Source: Solibacteraceae bacterium (lineage in GTDB: Bacteria > Acidobacteriota > Terriglobia > Bryobacterales > Bryobacteraceae). From it: a DNA stretch of 64,000 nt. Below, piece by piece: positions 43,730 to 54,000 of this stretch (positions are counted from its first letter, which is position 1; each line of letters starts with the position of its first letter). Below the pieces are notes generated by a model. The model was not told the DNA's origin and did no database searches. It was given only the letters and a program-made list of their open reading frames with translations. Made by a program: the position numbers and the translations under genes. The stretch lies in contig JAJPJX010000162.1 of assembly GCA_021324015.1 (NCBI GenBank), forward strand, positions 1-64,000. Direction: 5' to 3'.

Positions 43730-43775
43730 CTCGCGAAAATGGGAGCGGCGGGGGGAGCCGCCCCGCTTTCGCGAG
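43730..43775. terminator. large hairpin, possible terminator or repeat
   Basis: A perfect 9-bp outer stem (CTCGCGAAA 43730-43738 and TTTCGCGAG 43767-43775) encloses an imperfect GC-rich stem around GGGAGCGGCGG and AGCCGCCCCGC. It lies 37 bases upstream of the VOC start, between the VOC and aminotransferase genes, so a terminator function is not required by position; it may be a repeat element or an RNA structure. Confidence 0.4.
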
Positions 43776-43779
43776 TCCA

Positions 43780-43804
43780 GGGGACAGCCTCCGAGTCTGT
43801 CCCC
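43780..43804. repeat. second perfect hairpin in the same gap
   Basis: GGGGACAG (43780-43787) and CTGTCCCC (43797-43804) form an 8-bp stem with a 9-base loop. It sits 4 bases after the larger hairpin. The rest of the 294-base gap between 43694 and 43987 holds the aminotransferase promoter and no gene. Confidence 0.5.
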
Positions 43805-43915
43805 AAGAACGCCTCCCGCCGGCGCCGTCCACGGGAGGAAGAATTTTCGCCTCGCCGGCGCCTCTGCACTCCCTTGAGCAAGAGACCTGCCAAATGAAGC
43901 CGCCTTCATTGCCGA

Positions 43916-43945
43916 TTGTCTCGGCGCACCGCGCGGCGGTATGAT
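43916..43945 (+). promoter_or_regulatory. promoter of the aminotransferase-RidA operon
   Basis: TTGTCT at 43916-43921 and TATGAT at 43940-43945 with an 18-base spacer. The start would be near 43952, leaving a 36-base leader that contains AAAGGAGG before the ATG at 43988. Confidence 0.5.
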
Positions 43946-43987
43946 ACTCCCACAAGCAAGGCCCATCCCACGCAAAGGAGGCAGTGT

Positions 43988-45103
43988 ATGCTCACTCGAC
44001 GGAGTTTCGCGGCGAGCGCCGGCATCGCCGCCGCGATTGCGCGCATGTTGCCGGAAATGGCCTACGCGCAACGCGCGCTGGTCCAGGGCGATTTGCCCAA
44101 GGACATGGTCTGGCTGAGCGCCAACGAAAATCCTGCCGGACCGCCGGCTTCTTCGATCCGGGCCATGTCCGAAGTCCTGCCCTCCGCCTGGCGCTACCAC
44201 TACCAGGAATTCCGCGATTTCTACGACCAGCTTGCGCGCAGCGAAGACCTCTCCGCCGACCGGATCCTGGTGGGCGCCGGTTCGAGCGAGGTCCTGCACG
44301 CAGCGGTGGAAGCCTTCACGGCTCCGGACCGGCCCTTCGTGTGCATCCACCCCACCTACGAAGGCCCAACGGAGGTGGCGCGCGCCCTGGGCCGCACCGT
44401 CATCCGCGTACCGCTGGCGTCTAATTATGGGGCCGACGTGCACAAGCTCGCCGAGGCGGCCGAGCAATCCAAGGCCGGCGTGGTCTACCTCTGCAATCCC
44501 AACAATCCCACCTCGGCGGTCACCCCCAAAGCGGAGATCGCCTGGCTGGTAAACAATCTCCCGGCTGAAACCATCCTGCTGATCGACGAGGCCTATATCC
44601 ACTTCGGCGAAACACCGGAACTGGAGACCGCGCTGGTGCACGTGCGTCAGGAACGCAACGTGGTGGTCACGCGCACCTTCTCCAAGATCTACGGGATGGC
44701 GGGCCTGCGCGCCGGCTTCGCCTGCGCCCGTCCGGATCTCATCGCCCGCCTGGCGCCCTTCCGCAACAACGTGATCTCTATCGTAACCGTGCGCGCGGTG
44801 CTGGCGGCCATCGCCGAAAACCAGACTTTGGTCCCCGAGCGCCGCGCCGCGCTCGCCCGCACGCGGCGCAACCTCTGCGCCTGGCTGCGCGAGCGCAATG
44901 TGGGCTATATCCCGCCGAACGCCAATTTCATGATGATCGACGTGGGGCGCGATGCCCGCGAGTTTGTCTCCCGCATGCCTGCCATGGGCGTGGCCGTCGG
45001 CCGTCCCTTCCCGCCCCTCGACAACATGCTCCGCGTCACCATCGGAACCGAAAGTGACATGGAGAAATTTCGCGAAGTTTTTTGGAAAGTCTATAACGGA
45101 TGA
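43988..45103 (+). CDS. Tat-exported PLP-dependent aminotransferase (HisC-like fold)
   Basis: A 371-residue class I/II aminotransferase. AAAGGAGG precedes the ATG. The N-terminus LTRRSFAASAGIAAAI is a twin-arginine signal, so the folded, cofactor-loaded enzyme is probably exported. The HisC-like features are LSANENPAGPP, ILVGAGSSEVLHAAVEAF, VYLCNPNNPTSAV, the LLIDEAYIHF aspartate, and the Schiff-base Lys233 in RTFSKIYGMAGLRAGF with its phosphate-binding arginine. HisC transaminates histidinol phosphate, but an exported copy more likely acts on another amino acid. The stop overlaps the start of the RidA-repeat gene (ATGA), tying the two products together. Confidence 0.88.
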   Translation: MLTRRSFAASAGIAAAIARMLPEMAYAQRALVQGDLPKDMVWLSANENPAGPPASSIRAMSEVLPSAWRYHYQEFRDFYDQLARSEDLSADRILVGAGSSEVLHAAVEAFTAPDRPFVCIHPTYEGPTEVARALGRTVIRVPLASNYGADVHKLAEAAEQSKAGVVYLCNPNNPTSAVTPKAEIAWLVNNLPAETILLIDEAYIHFGETPELETALVHVRQERNVVVTRTFSKIYGMAGLRAGFACARPDLIARLAPFRNNVISIVTVRAVLAAIAENQTLVPERRAALARTRRNLCAWLRERNVGYIPPNANFMMIDVGRDAREFVSRMPAMGVAVGRPFPPLDNMLRVTIGTESDMEKFREVFWKVYNG

Positions 45104-46311
45104 AAACTCTCTCCCTCTTGCTGTTGAGTGCCGCCGCGCTGGCGGCCGCCAACGTGGAAGTGGTCTTCCCTCCGGGCGCCAAGCCCGTGGGTCCCTATAG
45201 CCCCGGCATTTTGGCCGGTGAGTTCCTGTACGTCTCCGGCCAGGGCGCGCGACAGCCCGACGGGCAGTACCCGCCCACTTTCGAGGGACAGGTCAAGCAG
45301 TGCCTGGAGAACATCAAGACCATCGTGGAGGCCGCGCACCTTACGATGGACCACGTGGTCTACACGCAGATCTACCTCAGCGACGTTTCCAAGTACGAGC
45401 TCATGAACCCGGTGCTCGATCAGTATTTCGGCCGGAATCCACCGGCCCGCGCCACCGTGGGGGTCTATCGCCTGCCCGTGGAAACACCCGTGGAAATCAG
45501 CGCCGTGGCCGTGCGCGACCTGTCGCGCAAAAAGGCCATCATTCCGCCCAGCTATAAGATCGCCGGGCCGTTCGTCCCCGGCGTGCAGGTTGGCGACCGC
45601 GTGTTTATTTCCGGCTTCCTGGGCCGCGATCCGGCCACCGGCAACGTTCCAGCCGATCCCGCCGCGCAGGTGCAGCTCGCCCTGGACCGTTTCCACACCG
45701 TGCTGGCCGCCGCGGGCATGGACTGGGGCAACGTGGTGTTCGTCAACCCGTACCTCACCAGCGAAATTCCCATGGGGGTGATGAACCGCGTGTACGCCCA
45801 GCACTTTGAATTCGGCAACACGCCGGCGCGCGCCACCATCCCGGTGCACGCCCTGCCCCTGGGAGCGCATATGGAATTCACCGGCATCGCCGTGGCCGGC
45901 GCCGCGAACCGCCGCGCTGTCCGCCCCAAGAACATGGCCGCCAGCCCCACGGCCAGCCCTTGTGTCTTCGCCGGAGACACGTACTACTGTTCCGCGAAAT
46001 CCGGATTCATTCCCGGACCAAACGGCGGCATCTGGGCGGCGACCGTCGAGGACCAGGTTCGCCAGACCATGCGCAACCTCCTGGACGGGCTGGAAGAAGC
46101 CGGCCTGGATTTCTCCCACGTAGTGGCCAGCAACGTGTACCTCGACAACATCGACGACTTCTCGAAAATGAACGGCGTATACGGGAAGTACTTCAAGGAT
46201 GCGCCGCCCACGCGGACCACAGTGTGCCCGCTGCCCCCGGTGGAGCGCAAACTCGATCCTGCCGGCCTTTCTCCGAAGCTGGAAGAGATTTCCATCATCG
46301 CCGTGAAATAG
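45100..46311 (+). CDS. secreted protein of three tandem RidA domains
   Basis: A 403-residue exported protein (signal LSLLLLSAAALAAA). It is three complete RidA/YjgF domains at about residues 20-140, 148-267 and 277-402. The repeats align by their active-site arginine and glutamate: Arg117 (PPARATV) with Glu132 (PVEISAVAV), Arg244 (TPARATI) with Glu259 (MEFTGIAVA), Arg372 (PPTRTTV) with Glu396 (EEISIIAVK). The Arg spacing is 127 and 128 residues, one RidA length each. RidA proteins are homotrimers that hydrolyse reactive enamine/imine products of PLP enzymes. This looks like a covalent trimer. Its gene overlaps that of an exported PLP aminotransferase. No internal stop or frameshift is seen. 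Confidence 0.88.
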   Translation: MKTLSLLLLSAAALAAANVEVVFPPGAKPVGPYSPGILAGEFLYVSGQGARQPDGQYPPTFEGQVKQCLENIKTIVEAAHLTMDHVVYTQIYLSDVSKYELMNPVLDQYFGRNPPARATVGVYRLPVETPVEISAVAVRDLSRKKAIIPPSYKIAGPFVPGVQVGDRVFISGFLGRDPATGNVPADPAAQVQLALDRFHTVLAAAGMDWGNVVFVNPYLTSEIPMGVMNRVYAQHFEFGNTPARATIPVHALPLGAHMEFTGIAVAGAANRRAVRPKNMAASPTASPCVFAGDTYYCSAKSGFIPGPNGGIWAATVEDQVRQTMRNLLDGLEEAGLDFSHVVASNVYLDNIDDFSKMNGVYGKYFKDAPPTRTTVCPLPPVERKLDPAGLSPKLEEISIIAVK

Positions 46312-46341
46312 CCCGCTCCCTGCGGCCGCGGCGCGGTAACT
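46311..46341. repeat. REP-like palindromic repeat, copy d
   Basis: CCCGCTCCCT, then GCGG, then CCGCGGCGCGGTAA. It directly follows the stop of the RidA-repeat gene and aligns with copies a, b and c, with a few substitutions. Confidence 0.5.
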
Positions 46342-46377
46342 GACTGTTCGCGTCTTGCAGCAGGTAACGGGCCCTCC

Positions 46378-46395
46378 CTATGCCGATCGGCATAG
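46378..46395. promoter_or_regulatory. perfect 18-bp palindrome, candidate efflux operator
   Basis: CTATGCCGATCGGCATAG is identical on both strands. It lies about 46 bases upstream of the TATACT -10 for the RND efflux operon. This size and symmetry suit a TetR- or MarR-type dimer site. A further inverted repeat (GCCGAA / TTCGGC) follows at 46395-46415. Confidence 0.6.
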
Positions 46396-46441
46396 CCGAA
46401 AAGCCGCCGTTCGGCAATCGTGCGCCCATGGGACCCTCCGG

Positions 46442-46447
46442 TATACT
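46442..46447 (+). promoter_or_regulatory. -10 element of the RND efflux operon
   Basis: TATACT lies 18 bases before the ATG at 46465. The ribosome site GGGGGAAAG follows. No clear -35 is visible at the usual distance, consistent with an activated promoter. Confidence 0.4.
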
Positions 46448-46464
46448 CCGGGGGAAAGAATCCC

Positions 46465-47754
46465 ATGGAATCCACATCTCCTACCGGGCTCCAAACGGAA
46501 CGGCCTCCCGCACCGCCGGAGGTCCACCCCGCCAAGCGGCCTTCTTCTTCCCGGCTCGGCCGCTGGCTTTTCCTGGCCGCCCTGGCGGGCGCCGCCGCCT
46601 ACTACTATTACGGGCCGCGTCTCAAGCCGCCCCAACCGGCCGCGTCCGCGCCCGCCCGCGCCGGCTTCCGCCGCGGCCCGGGCATCATCCCGGTGGTCAC
46701 GGCCAAAGCGCAACGGGGCAATATCGGGGTCTACTTTAATGGCCTGGGCGTGGTCACCCCCATCTACACGGTGACGGTGAAAAGCCGCGTAGACGGCCAG
46801 CTAATGCAGGTGCTCTACACCGAAGGCCAGCCCGTGCGGGCCGGCGACCTGCTGGTCGAGATCGACCCCCGCCCCTTCGAGGTGCAGTTGACCCAGGCCC
46901 AGGGGCAGCTCATGCGCGACCAGGCCCTGCTCGCCAACGCGCGCGTGGACCTGGCGCGCTATCAGACCCTGTTAAAGCAAAACGCCATCCCGGAGCAGCA
47001 GTTGGCCACCCAGCAGGCTCTCGTCGCGCAGTATGAGGGCGCGGTCAAGGCCGACCAGGGCCAGGTCGATAGCGCCCGGCTCAACCTGGTGTACTGCCGC
47101 ATCACTTCGCCCATCACTGGCCGCGTGGGTCTGCGCCTGGTCGATCCCGGCAACATCGTGCACGCCAACGACGCCAACGGCCTGCTCGTCATCACCCAGG
47201 TGGATCCCATCAGCGTCATCTTCACCATCGCCGAGGACCAGCTTCCCGCCGTGCGCGAAAAATTGCGCGCCGGCCGCAAGCTGCGCGTGGACGCTTACGA
47301 CCGCGAGATGAAGAACCGCCTGGCTCAGGGCGTCCTCCAGACCCTGGACAATCAGATTGACCAGACCACCGCCACCCTGCGCCTGCGCGCCATGTTCGAC
47401 AACAAAAACGACGCCCTGTTCCCCAACCAGTTTGTCAACGCCCGCCTCCTGGTCGAAGAGAAATCCGGCGTCACCCTGGTACCCAACGGCGCCATCCAGC
47501 GCAACTCCCAGGCGACCTACGTGTGGCTGGTCAAGCCGGATCAGACGGTCGCCGTGCGCACGGTCACCGTGGGCACCGTGGAAGCGGACCAGGCCGAGAT
47601 CCTCTCCGGCGTCGCTCCCGGCGATGTCCTGGTCACTGACGGTGTGGACAAGTTGCAGGAGGGTAGCAAGGTCAGCACTCGTGCCAACACGGAGGGCGGG
47701 GCCAGGGGAGCCGCACGAGCCAAGGGAGACCGGCCCCGGAAAAATCCCCAATGA
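46465..47754 (+). CDS. RND efflux periplasmic adaptor (MdtA-like)
   Basis: A 429-residue membrane-fusion protein. The ATG at 46465 has GGGGGAAAG upstream; an in-frame ATG 45 bases earlier lies before the -10 element. A signal/anchor helix lies at residues about 35-52 ([17 protein letters not shown]). The lipoyl and hairpin domains follow: [55 protein letters not shown]. The beta-barrel region has [18 protein letters not shown] and [16 protein letters not shown]. The tail ([16 protein letters not shown]-like) is basic and probably disordered. It joins the two permeases to the outer-membrane factor. Its stop overlaps the first permease start (ATGA). Confidence 0.93.
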   Translation: MESTSPTGLQTERPPAPPEVHPAKRPSSSRLGRWLFLAALAGAAAYYYYGPRLKPPQPAASAPARAGFRRGPGIIPVVTAKAQRGNIGVYFNGLGVVTPIYTVTVKSRVDGQLMQVLYTEGQPVRAGDLLVEIDPRPFEVQLTQAQGQLMRDQALLANARVDLARYQTLLKQNAIPEQQLATQQALVAQYEGAVKADQGQVDSARLNLVYCRITSPITGRVGLRLVDPGNIVHANDANGLLVITQVDPISVIFTIAEDQLPAVREKLRAGRKLRVDAYDREMKNRLAQGVLQTLDNQIDQTTATLRLRAMFDNKNDALFPNQFVNARLLVEEKSGVTLVPNGAIQRNSQATYVWLVKPDQTVAVRTVTVGTVEADQAEILSGVAPGDVLVTDGVDKLQEGSKVSTRANTEGGARGAARAKGDRPRKNPQ

Positions 47755-50700
47755 GCCCCTCCCGCACGTTCATTCTCCGGCCGGTGGCCACCTCCCTGCT
47801 CATGGTGGGCATCATGCTCGTTGGCGCGGTGGCCTACAAGCAACTGCCGGTCTCGGCCCTGCCGCAGGTCGATTACCCCACTATCCAGGTGGTCACCTTC
47901 TATCCCGGCGCCAGCCCCGACGTGATGGCCTCCGCGGTCACCGCGCCCCTGGAGCGCCAGTTAGGCCAGGTGCCCGGGTTGCAGCAGATGACCTCCACCA
48001 GTTCCAACGGCAGCTCCGTCATCACGCTGCAATTCAACCTCAGCTTGAATATCGACGTGGCCGAGCAGGAAGTCCAGCAGTCCATTAACGCCTCCGGCAC
48101 CTACCTGCCGGCGGATCTCCCCACCCCTCCCATTTACAGCAAGATCAATCCCGCGGACACTCCCATCCTGACCCTGGCTCTCACCTCCACGAGCCTGCCG
48201 CTTTCCAAGGTGGAAGACCTGGCCGATACCCGGCTCGCCCCCAAGATCTCCCAGTTACCCGGCGTCGGCCTGGTGAGCATCAGCGGCGGCCAGAAACCCG
48301 CCGTGCGCATTCAGGTCAATCCCACGTCGCTCGCATCCGTGGGTCTTAACCTCGAGGACCTGCGCAGCTCGCTGGTTGCCACCAACGTGAACCAGGCCAA
48401 GGGCAACTTCGACGGTCCCCACCAGGCCTACACCATCGGCGCCAACGACCAGTTGCTCTCGAGCGCCGACTACTCCCGCCTGGTCGTCGCCTACCGCAAC
48501 GGAGCACCGGTCAAGCTCACCGACATAGCCGACGTCACCGACGACGCCGAAAACATCCGCCAGGCCGCCTGGATGAATGACGCCCCCGCCGTCATCATGA
48601 ATATCCAGCGGCAGCCCGGCGCCAACATTATCTCCGTGGTGGACCGCATCAAGCGCCTGCTCCCCCAGCTCACCACCGCGCTACCCTCTTCCATTCAAGT
48701 CAGCATCCTCACGGACCGCACCACCACCATCCGCGCCTCGGTCGAAGACGTGCAGTTCGAGCTGATGCTCTCCGTGGGCCTGGTGGTGATGGTCATCTTC
48801 CTGTTCCTGCGCAACTTCTCCGCCACCATCATCCCCAGCATCGCGGTGCCGCTCTCCCTGGTGGGCACTTTCGGCATCATGTACCTGCTGGGCTACAGCC
48901 TGAACAATCTGTCCCTCATGGCGCTGACCATCTCCACCGGATTCGTGGTGGACGATGCCATCGTGATGATCGAGAACATCATGCGCTTCATCGAGGAGGG
49001 CGACCGTCCCCTCGAAGCCGCGCTGAAGGGTTCCGAGCAGATCGGCTTCACTATCGTCTCCCTCACCATCTCCCTGATCGCCGTGCTCATCCCGCTGCTG
49101 TTCATGGGCGATATCGTGGGCCGCCTCTTCCGGGAATTCGCGGTCACCCTGAGCGTCACCATTCTGGTTTCCGCCGTGGTTTCCCTGACGCTGACGCCCA
49201 TGATGTGCGCCCGGCTGCTCAAGCACACCCCGGAAGCCGCGCAGGGCCGCTTCTACCGCCACTCCGAGCGCGCCTTCGAGGCGGTTATCGCCCTTTACGG
49301 CAAGACCCTGAAGTGGGTGTTGCGCCACCAGACCATGACCCTCATGGTGGCCGCCGCCACGCTGGTTCTGACGGTCGTGATGTTCATACGCATCCCCAAG
49401 GGCTTCTTCCCCATTCAGGACACCGGCGTGATTCAGGGCGTCTCGGAAGCCGCCGAGACCACCTCATTCCAGGCCATGGCCGAACGGCAGCAGCAGTTGG
49501 CGCATGTGATCCTGGCGGATCCGGCCGTGGACAACCTCTCTTCCTTCATCGGCATCGACGGCACCAACACCACGCTGAACAGCGGCCGCATCCTCATCAA
49601 CCTCAAGCCGCTCGAAGAGCGCAAAATCAGCGCCAGCGACGTGATCCGCCGCTTGCAGCCCGATCTGGCGAAAGTCGCCGGCATCACCCTCTACATGCAG
49701 CCGGTGCAGGATCTCACCGTGGAAGACCGCGTCTCCCGCACCCAGTTTCAGTACACCCTGGAAGATCCCAATACGGCCGAGCTGAACGAATTCGTGCCCC
49801 GCATGATGCAAAGGCTGCAAACCCTGCCGGAACTGCGCGACGTGGCCAGCGACCAGCAGGTGCAGGGGCTGCGCACCCGCCTGGTCTACGACCGCGACAC
49901 CGCCACCCGTCTGGGCATCACGCCATCGATGATCGACAACACCCTCTACGACGCCTTCGGCCAGCGCCAGGTCTCCACCATGTTCACGCAGTTGAATCAG
50001 TACCACGTGGTGCTGGAAGTCAAGCCCGAATTCCGCACCGATCCCACGGACCTGCGCCATCTCTATCTGCGCTCCTCGGCCGGCTCATCGGTGTGCAGCT
50101 CGCCGGGCGTGGTGGCGGGCGGCTCGGCCGCCACCAACCTGTTCGGACCCTCCAGTTCGTCGGCCAGCACCTCCCTGGCCCCCGGCATGAGCGTGTCCAC
50201 GGGAGCGCTCTCCTCCGGCGTTTCCTCGTTCTCCAATGCGGCCTCCGCCGCCGTCTTCGGCGCCGGCCCCGCGCCCGCCGCAGTGGCCTACCCCAACGGC
50301 TGCCAGGTTCCGCTCAGCGCCTTCACCCACGTCGAGTACACGACCGTGCCCATCACCGTCAATCACCAGGGGCAATTTCCCGTCGTCACCCTCTCCTTCA
50401 ACCTGGCTCCCGGGGCCTCGCTGGGCGACGCCGTCAACGCCGTCAACCGCGTGAAGGACGAGATCCACATGCCGGCCAGTATTCAGGCGGACTTCCAGGG
50501 CACCGCGGAGGCCTTCCGCGCTTCTCTCGCCAACGAACCAATCCTCATCCTGGCCGCGCTGGTCACCGTGTACATCGTCCTGGGGGTGCTCTATGAGAGC
50601 TACATTCACCCCATCACCATCCTCTCCACTCTGCCTTCGGCCGGCGTAGGCGCCCTGCTGGCCCTCAACATCTGCCGCAACGATTTCAGTGTGATTGCCC

Positions 50701-51077
50701 TGATCGGCATCATCCTGCTGATCGGCATCGTCAAGAAAAACGGCATTATGATGATCGACTTCGCCCTGGAGGCCGAACGCAAAGAAGGCATGCCCGCCGA
50801 ACAGGCCATTTATCAGGCATGCCTGCTGCGCTTCCGCCCCATCATGATGACCACCATGGCGGCCTTGCTCGGCGGGCTGCCCCTCGGTCTGGGCACCGGC
50901 GTAGGCTCGGAATTGCGCCGTCCCTTGGGCATCACCATGGTCGGCGGGCTGATCCTCAGCCAGATGCTGACCCTCTACACCACGCCCGTGATCTATCTTT
51001 TCTTCGACCGCCTGGCGCGGCGCCTGCGCGGCAGTCAGGTGGCCGAGGAAGGTGCGGAGCTGGTGCCGGCGGACTGA
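47751..51077 (+). CDS. RND efflux permease, MdtB-like, with Ser/Ala-rich insertion
   Basis: An 1108-residue HAE1-type inner-membrane pump. Twelve membrane helices and two large periplasmic loops are recognisable ([60 protein letters not shown]). The proton-relay acidic pair is in [13 protein letters not shown]. It differs from its 1039-residue neighbour by an insertion of about 70 residues at about 778-852, rich in Ser, Ala and Gly, bounded by Cys782 and Cys851, in the second periplasmic loop. The Cys pair could close the loop by a disulfide. The next gene starts three bases after the stop. Together with the second permease it should form a MdtBC-like heterotrimer. Confidence 0.92.
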   Translation: MSPSRTFILRPVATSLLMVGIMLVGAVAYKQLPVSALPQVDYPTIQVVTFYPGASPDVMASAVTAPLERQLGQVPGLQQMTSTSSNGSSVITLQFNLSLNIDVAEQEVQQSINASGTYLPADLPTPPIYSKINPADTPILTLALTSTSLPLSKVEDLADTRLAPKISQLPGVGLVSISGGQKPAVRIQVNPTSLASVGLNLEDLRSSLVATNVNQAKGNFDGPHQAYTIGANDQLLSSADYSRLVVAYRNGAPVKLTDIADVTDDAENIRQAAWMNDAPAVIMNIQRQPGANIISVVDRIKRLLPQLTTALPSSIQVSILTDRTTTIRASVEDVQFELMLSVGLVVMVIFLFLRNFSATIIPSIAVPLSLVGTFGIMYLLGYSLNNLSLMALTISTGFVVDDAIVMIENIMRFIEEGDRPLEAALKGSEQIGFTIVSLTISLIAVLIPLLFMGDIVGRLFREFAVTLSVTILVSAVVSLTLTPMMCARLLKHTPEAAQGRFYRHSERAFEAVIALYGKTLKWVLRHQTMTLMVAAATLVLTVVMFIRIPKGFFPIQDTGVIQGVSEAAETTSFQAMAERQQQLAHVILADPAVDNLSSFIGIDGTNTTLNSGRILINLKPLEERKISASDVIRRLQPDLAKVAGITLYMQPVQDLTVEDRVSRTQFQYTLEDPNTAELNEFVPRMMQRLQTLPELRDVASDQQVQGLRTRLVYDRDTATRLGITPSMIDNTLYDAFGQRQVSTMFTQLNQYHVVLEVKPEFRTDPTDLRHLYLRSSAGSSVCSSPGVVAGGSAATNLFGPSSSSASTSLAPGMSVSTGALSSGVSSFSNAASAAVFGAGPAPAAVAYPNGCQVPLSAFTHVEYTTVPITVNHQGQFPVVTLSFNLAPGASLGDAVNAVNRVKDEIHMPASIQADFQGTAEAFRASLANEPILILAALVTVYIVLGVLYESYIHPITILSTLPSAGVGALLALNICRNDFSVIALIGIILLIGIVKKNGIMMIDFALEAERKEGMPAEQAIYQACLLRFRPIMMTTMAALLGGLPLGLGTGVGSELRRPLGITMVGGLILSQMLTLYTTPVIYLFFDRLARRLRGSQVAEEGAELVPAD

Positions 51078-51080
51078 GCC

Positions 51081-54000
51081 ATGAACATCGCCAAACCCTT
51101 CATCCACCGGCCCGTCGCCACTACTCTGCTGACCCTCGCGGTGGCCCTGGCCGGCGGCGTGGCCTTCCGGTTTCTGCCTGTCTCGCCGCTGCCGCAAGTG
51201 GACTTTCCGACGATCTCGGTCAACGCCGCTCTGCCCGGCGCCAGCCCGGAAACCATGGCTTCCTCGGTGGCCACGCCCCTGGAGCGCCAGTTCGGGCGCA
51301 TCGCCTCGGTCACCGAGATGACCTCCGCCAGCTATCTGGGCAGCACCAGCATCACTCTCCAGTTCGATCTGAACCGCAACATCGATGCGGCCGCCCGCGA
51401 CGTGCAGGCCGCCATCAATGCCGCCCGCGGCTATCTCCCCGCCAACCTGCCCATGAACCCGACCTATCGCAAGGTCAACCCCGCCGACTCCCCTATCTTC
51501 CTCCTCTCGCTCACCTCCGACGTGCTGGACAAGGGCCGCATGTACGACGCCGCGTCCACCATCATGGCCCAGAAGCTCTCCCAGGTGAAGGGTGTCGGCC
51601 AGGTGATTGTGGGCGGCAGTTCCCTGCCCGCCGTGCGCATCCACCTCAACCCCATGGCGCTGAACAAGTACGGCATCGGCCTGGAGGATGTGCGCGGCGT
51701 GCTATTCGCCGCCAACGCCAATAATCCCAAGGGCCACTTCTCCAACCACCTGCGCACCTGGGAGGTCGGCGCCAACGACCAGATCTTTAAGGCGGCCGAA
51801 TACAAGCCCCTGATCATCGCCTACCGCAGCGGCGCCGCCGTGCGTGTCTCCGACGTGGGCGAAGCCCTGGATTCGGTCGAGGATCTGCGCAACGCCGGCT
51901 ACTTCAACGGCAAGCCGTCCGTGCTGGTCATCATCTTCCGCCAGCCCGGCGCCAACATCATCGGCACGGTGGACCGCATCCGCGCCGTGATGCCGCAGTT
52001 GCAGGCCGCCATTCCGCAGTCCATCAAGCTGACCGTCAGCAACGATCAGACCACCACCATCCGCGCCTCCGTGCACGATGTCGAGCGCGCCCTTAGCATC
52101 GCCGTCGTTCTGGTCATCCTGGTGGTCTTCGTGTTCCTGCGCAGCGTGCGCAGCACGATCATCCCCAGCGTGGCCGTCCCGGTCTCCCTGATCGGCACCT
52201 TCGGGGTGATGTATTTGTGCGGCTACAGCCTCGACAACCTCTCCCTGATGGCCCTGACCATCTCCACCGGCTTCGTCGTGGACGACGCCATTGTGGTCAT
52301 TGAAAACATCACACGCTACCTGGAAATGGGAATGCACCCGTTTCCAGCCGCGCTGCGCGGCGCCCAGGAGATCGGCTTCACGGTGGTCTCCATGAGCGTT
52401 TCTCTGGTGGCCGTCTTCATCCCCCTGCTGCTGATGGGCGGCATCGTGGGCCGTCTGTTTCGCGAGTTTGCGGTCACCCTCTCGGTGGCCATCGCCGTTT
52501 CCCTGGCGGTCTCCCTCAGCACCTCGCCCATGATGTGCGCGTATATGCTGCGCCAGCACGTCTCCCACGGCTGGGCCTACCGCACCAGCGAGCGCGCTTT
52601 CCGGTGGATCGTCGCCTTCTACGGACGCACGCTGGAGCGCGTGCTGCGCCATCCCGCCATCACGCTGGCGGTTTTGTTGGCCACCATCGGCCTCAACGTG
52701 AAGCTCTTCCTGCACGTGCCCAAGGGTTTCTTCCCGCAACAGGATAACGGCCGCCTCATGGGCCAGATCCAGGCCGACCAGGACACCTCTTTCCAGGCCA
52801 TGAACAACATCCTGACACGCATGATCAAGGTGGTTCAGGACGATCCCGCGGTGCTGGCGGTGAACGGCTTCACCGGGGGAGGCGGGGGCCCGGGCGGAGG
52901 CTCGACCACCAACACCGCGCGCATGTTTATTGCCCTCAAACCCATCGAGGAGCGCGGCATCTCCGCCGATCTGGTCATCGCCCGGCTGCGCCCCAAGCTT
53001 GCCCGCATCCCCGGCGCCACGCTGTACCTGCAGGCCTCCCAGGACATTCGCGTGGGCGGCCGCATGAGTTCGGCGCTCTATCAGTTCGCCCTGCGCGGCG
53101 ATAACCTCCGCGATCTCACCGCCTACGGCCCCCGCATGTTGCGCGAGCTGCGCAGCCTGCCCGAAATCACCGACGTCAACAGCGATCAGCAAAACAACGG
53201 GCTGCAATCCGTGCTCGAATACGACCGCACCACCGCCGCGCGCTTCGGCATTTCCCCGCAATTGATCGACAACACGCTGTACGACGCCTTCGGCCAGCGC
53301 CAGGTCTCCACCATGTACACGTCCCTGAACCAGTACCACGTCATCATGGGCGTGGCCCCGCAATACTGGCAGGATCCCCAGATGCTCAACCAGATCTATG
53401 TGCGCTCGCCCCGGGGCCAGCAGGTTCCCCTGGGCGCCATCGCCCACAGCGTGGCGACTACCGCGCCGCTCGCCGTCACGCACCAGGGCCTGTTCCCGGC
53501 CGTCACTTTTTCCTTCAACCTGGCGCCGGGAACGGCTCTCGGCGACGCCGTGGACGCCATCCAGGAGGCCTCCGGCCGCGTGCACCTGCCGCCCACCATC
53601 CACACCACGTTCGCCGGAACCGCACAGGCCTATCAGGACTCCCTCAGCAACGAGCCCGTGCTGATCGCCACCGCCCTGGCCGCCGTCTACATCGTGCTCG
53701 GCATCCTTTACGAGAGCTACATTCACCCCATCACCATCCTTTCCACCCTGCCTTCGGCCGGCGTGGGAGCCTTTCTGGCCCTGATGCTTTTCCACATGGA
53801 GCTCAGCATCATCGCCATGATCGGCATCATCCTCCTGATCGGCATCGTCAAGAAAAATGCCATCATGATGATCGACTTCGCCCTCGGCGCCGAGCGCCTG
53901 GAAGGCAAGAACTCCCGCGACGCCATCTATGAGGCTTGCCTGCTGCGCTTCCGTCCCATCCTCATGACCACCCTGGCGGCGCTGCTGGGCGCGCTGCCGC

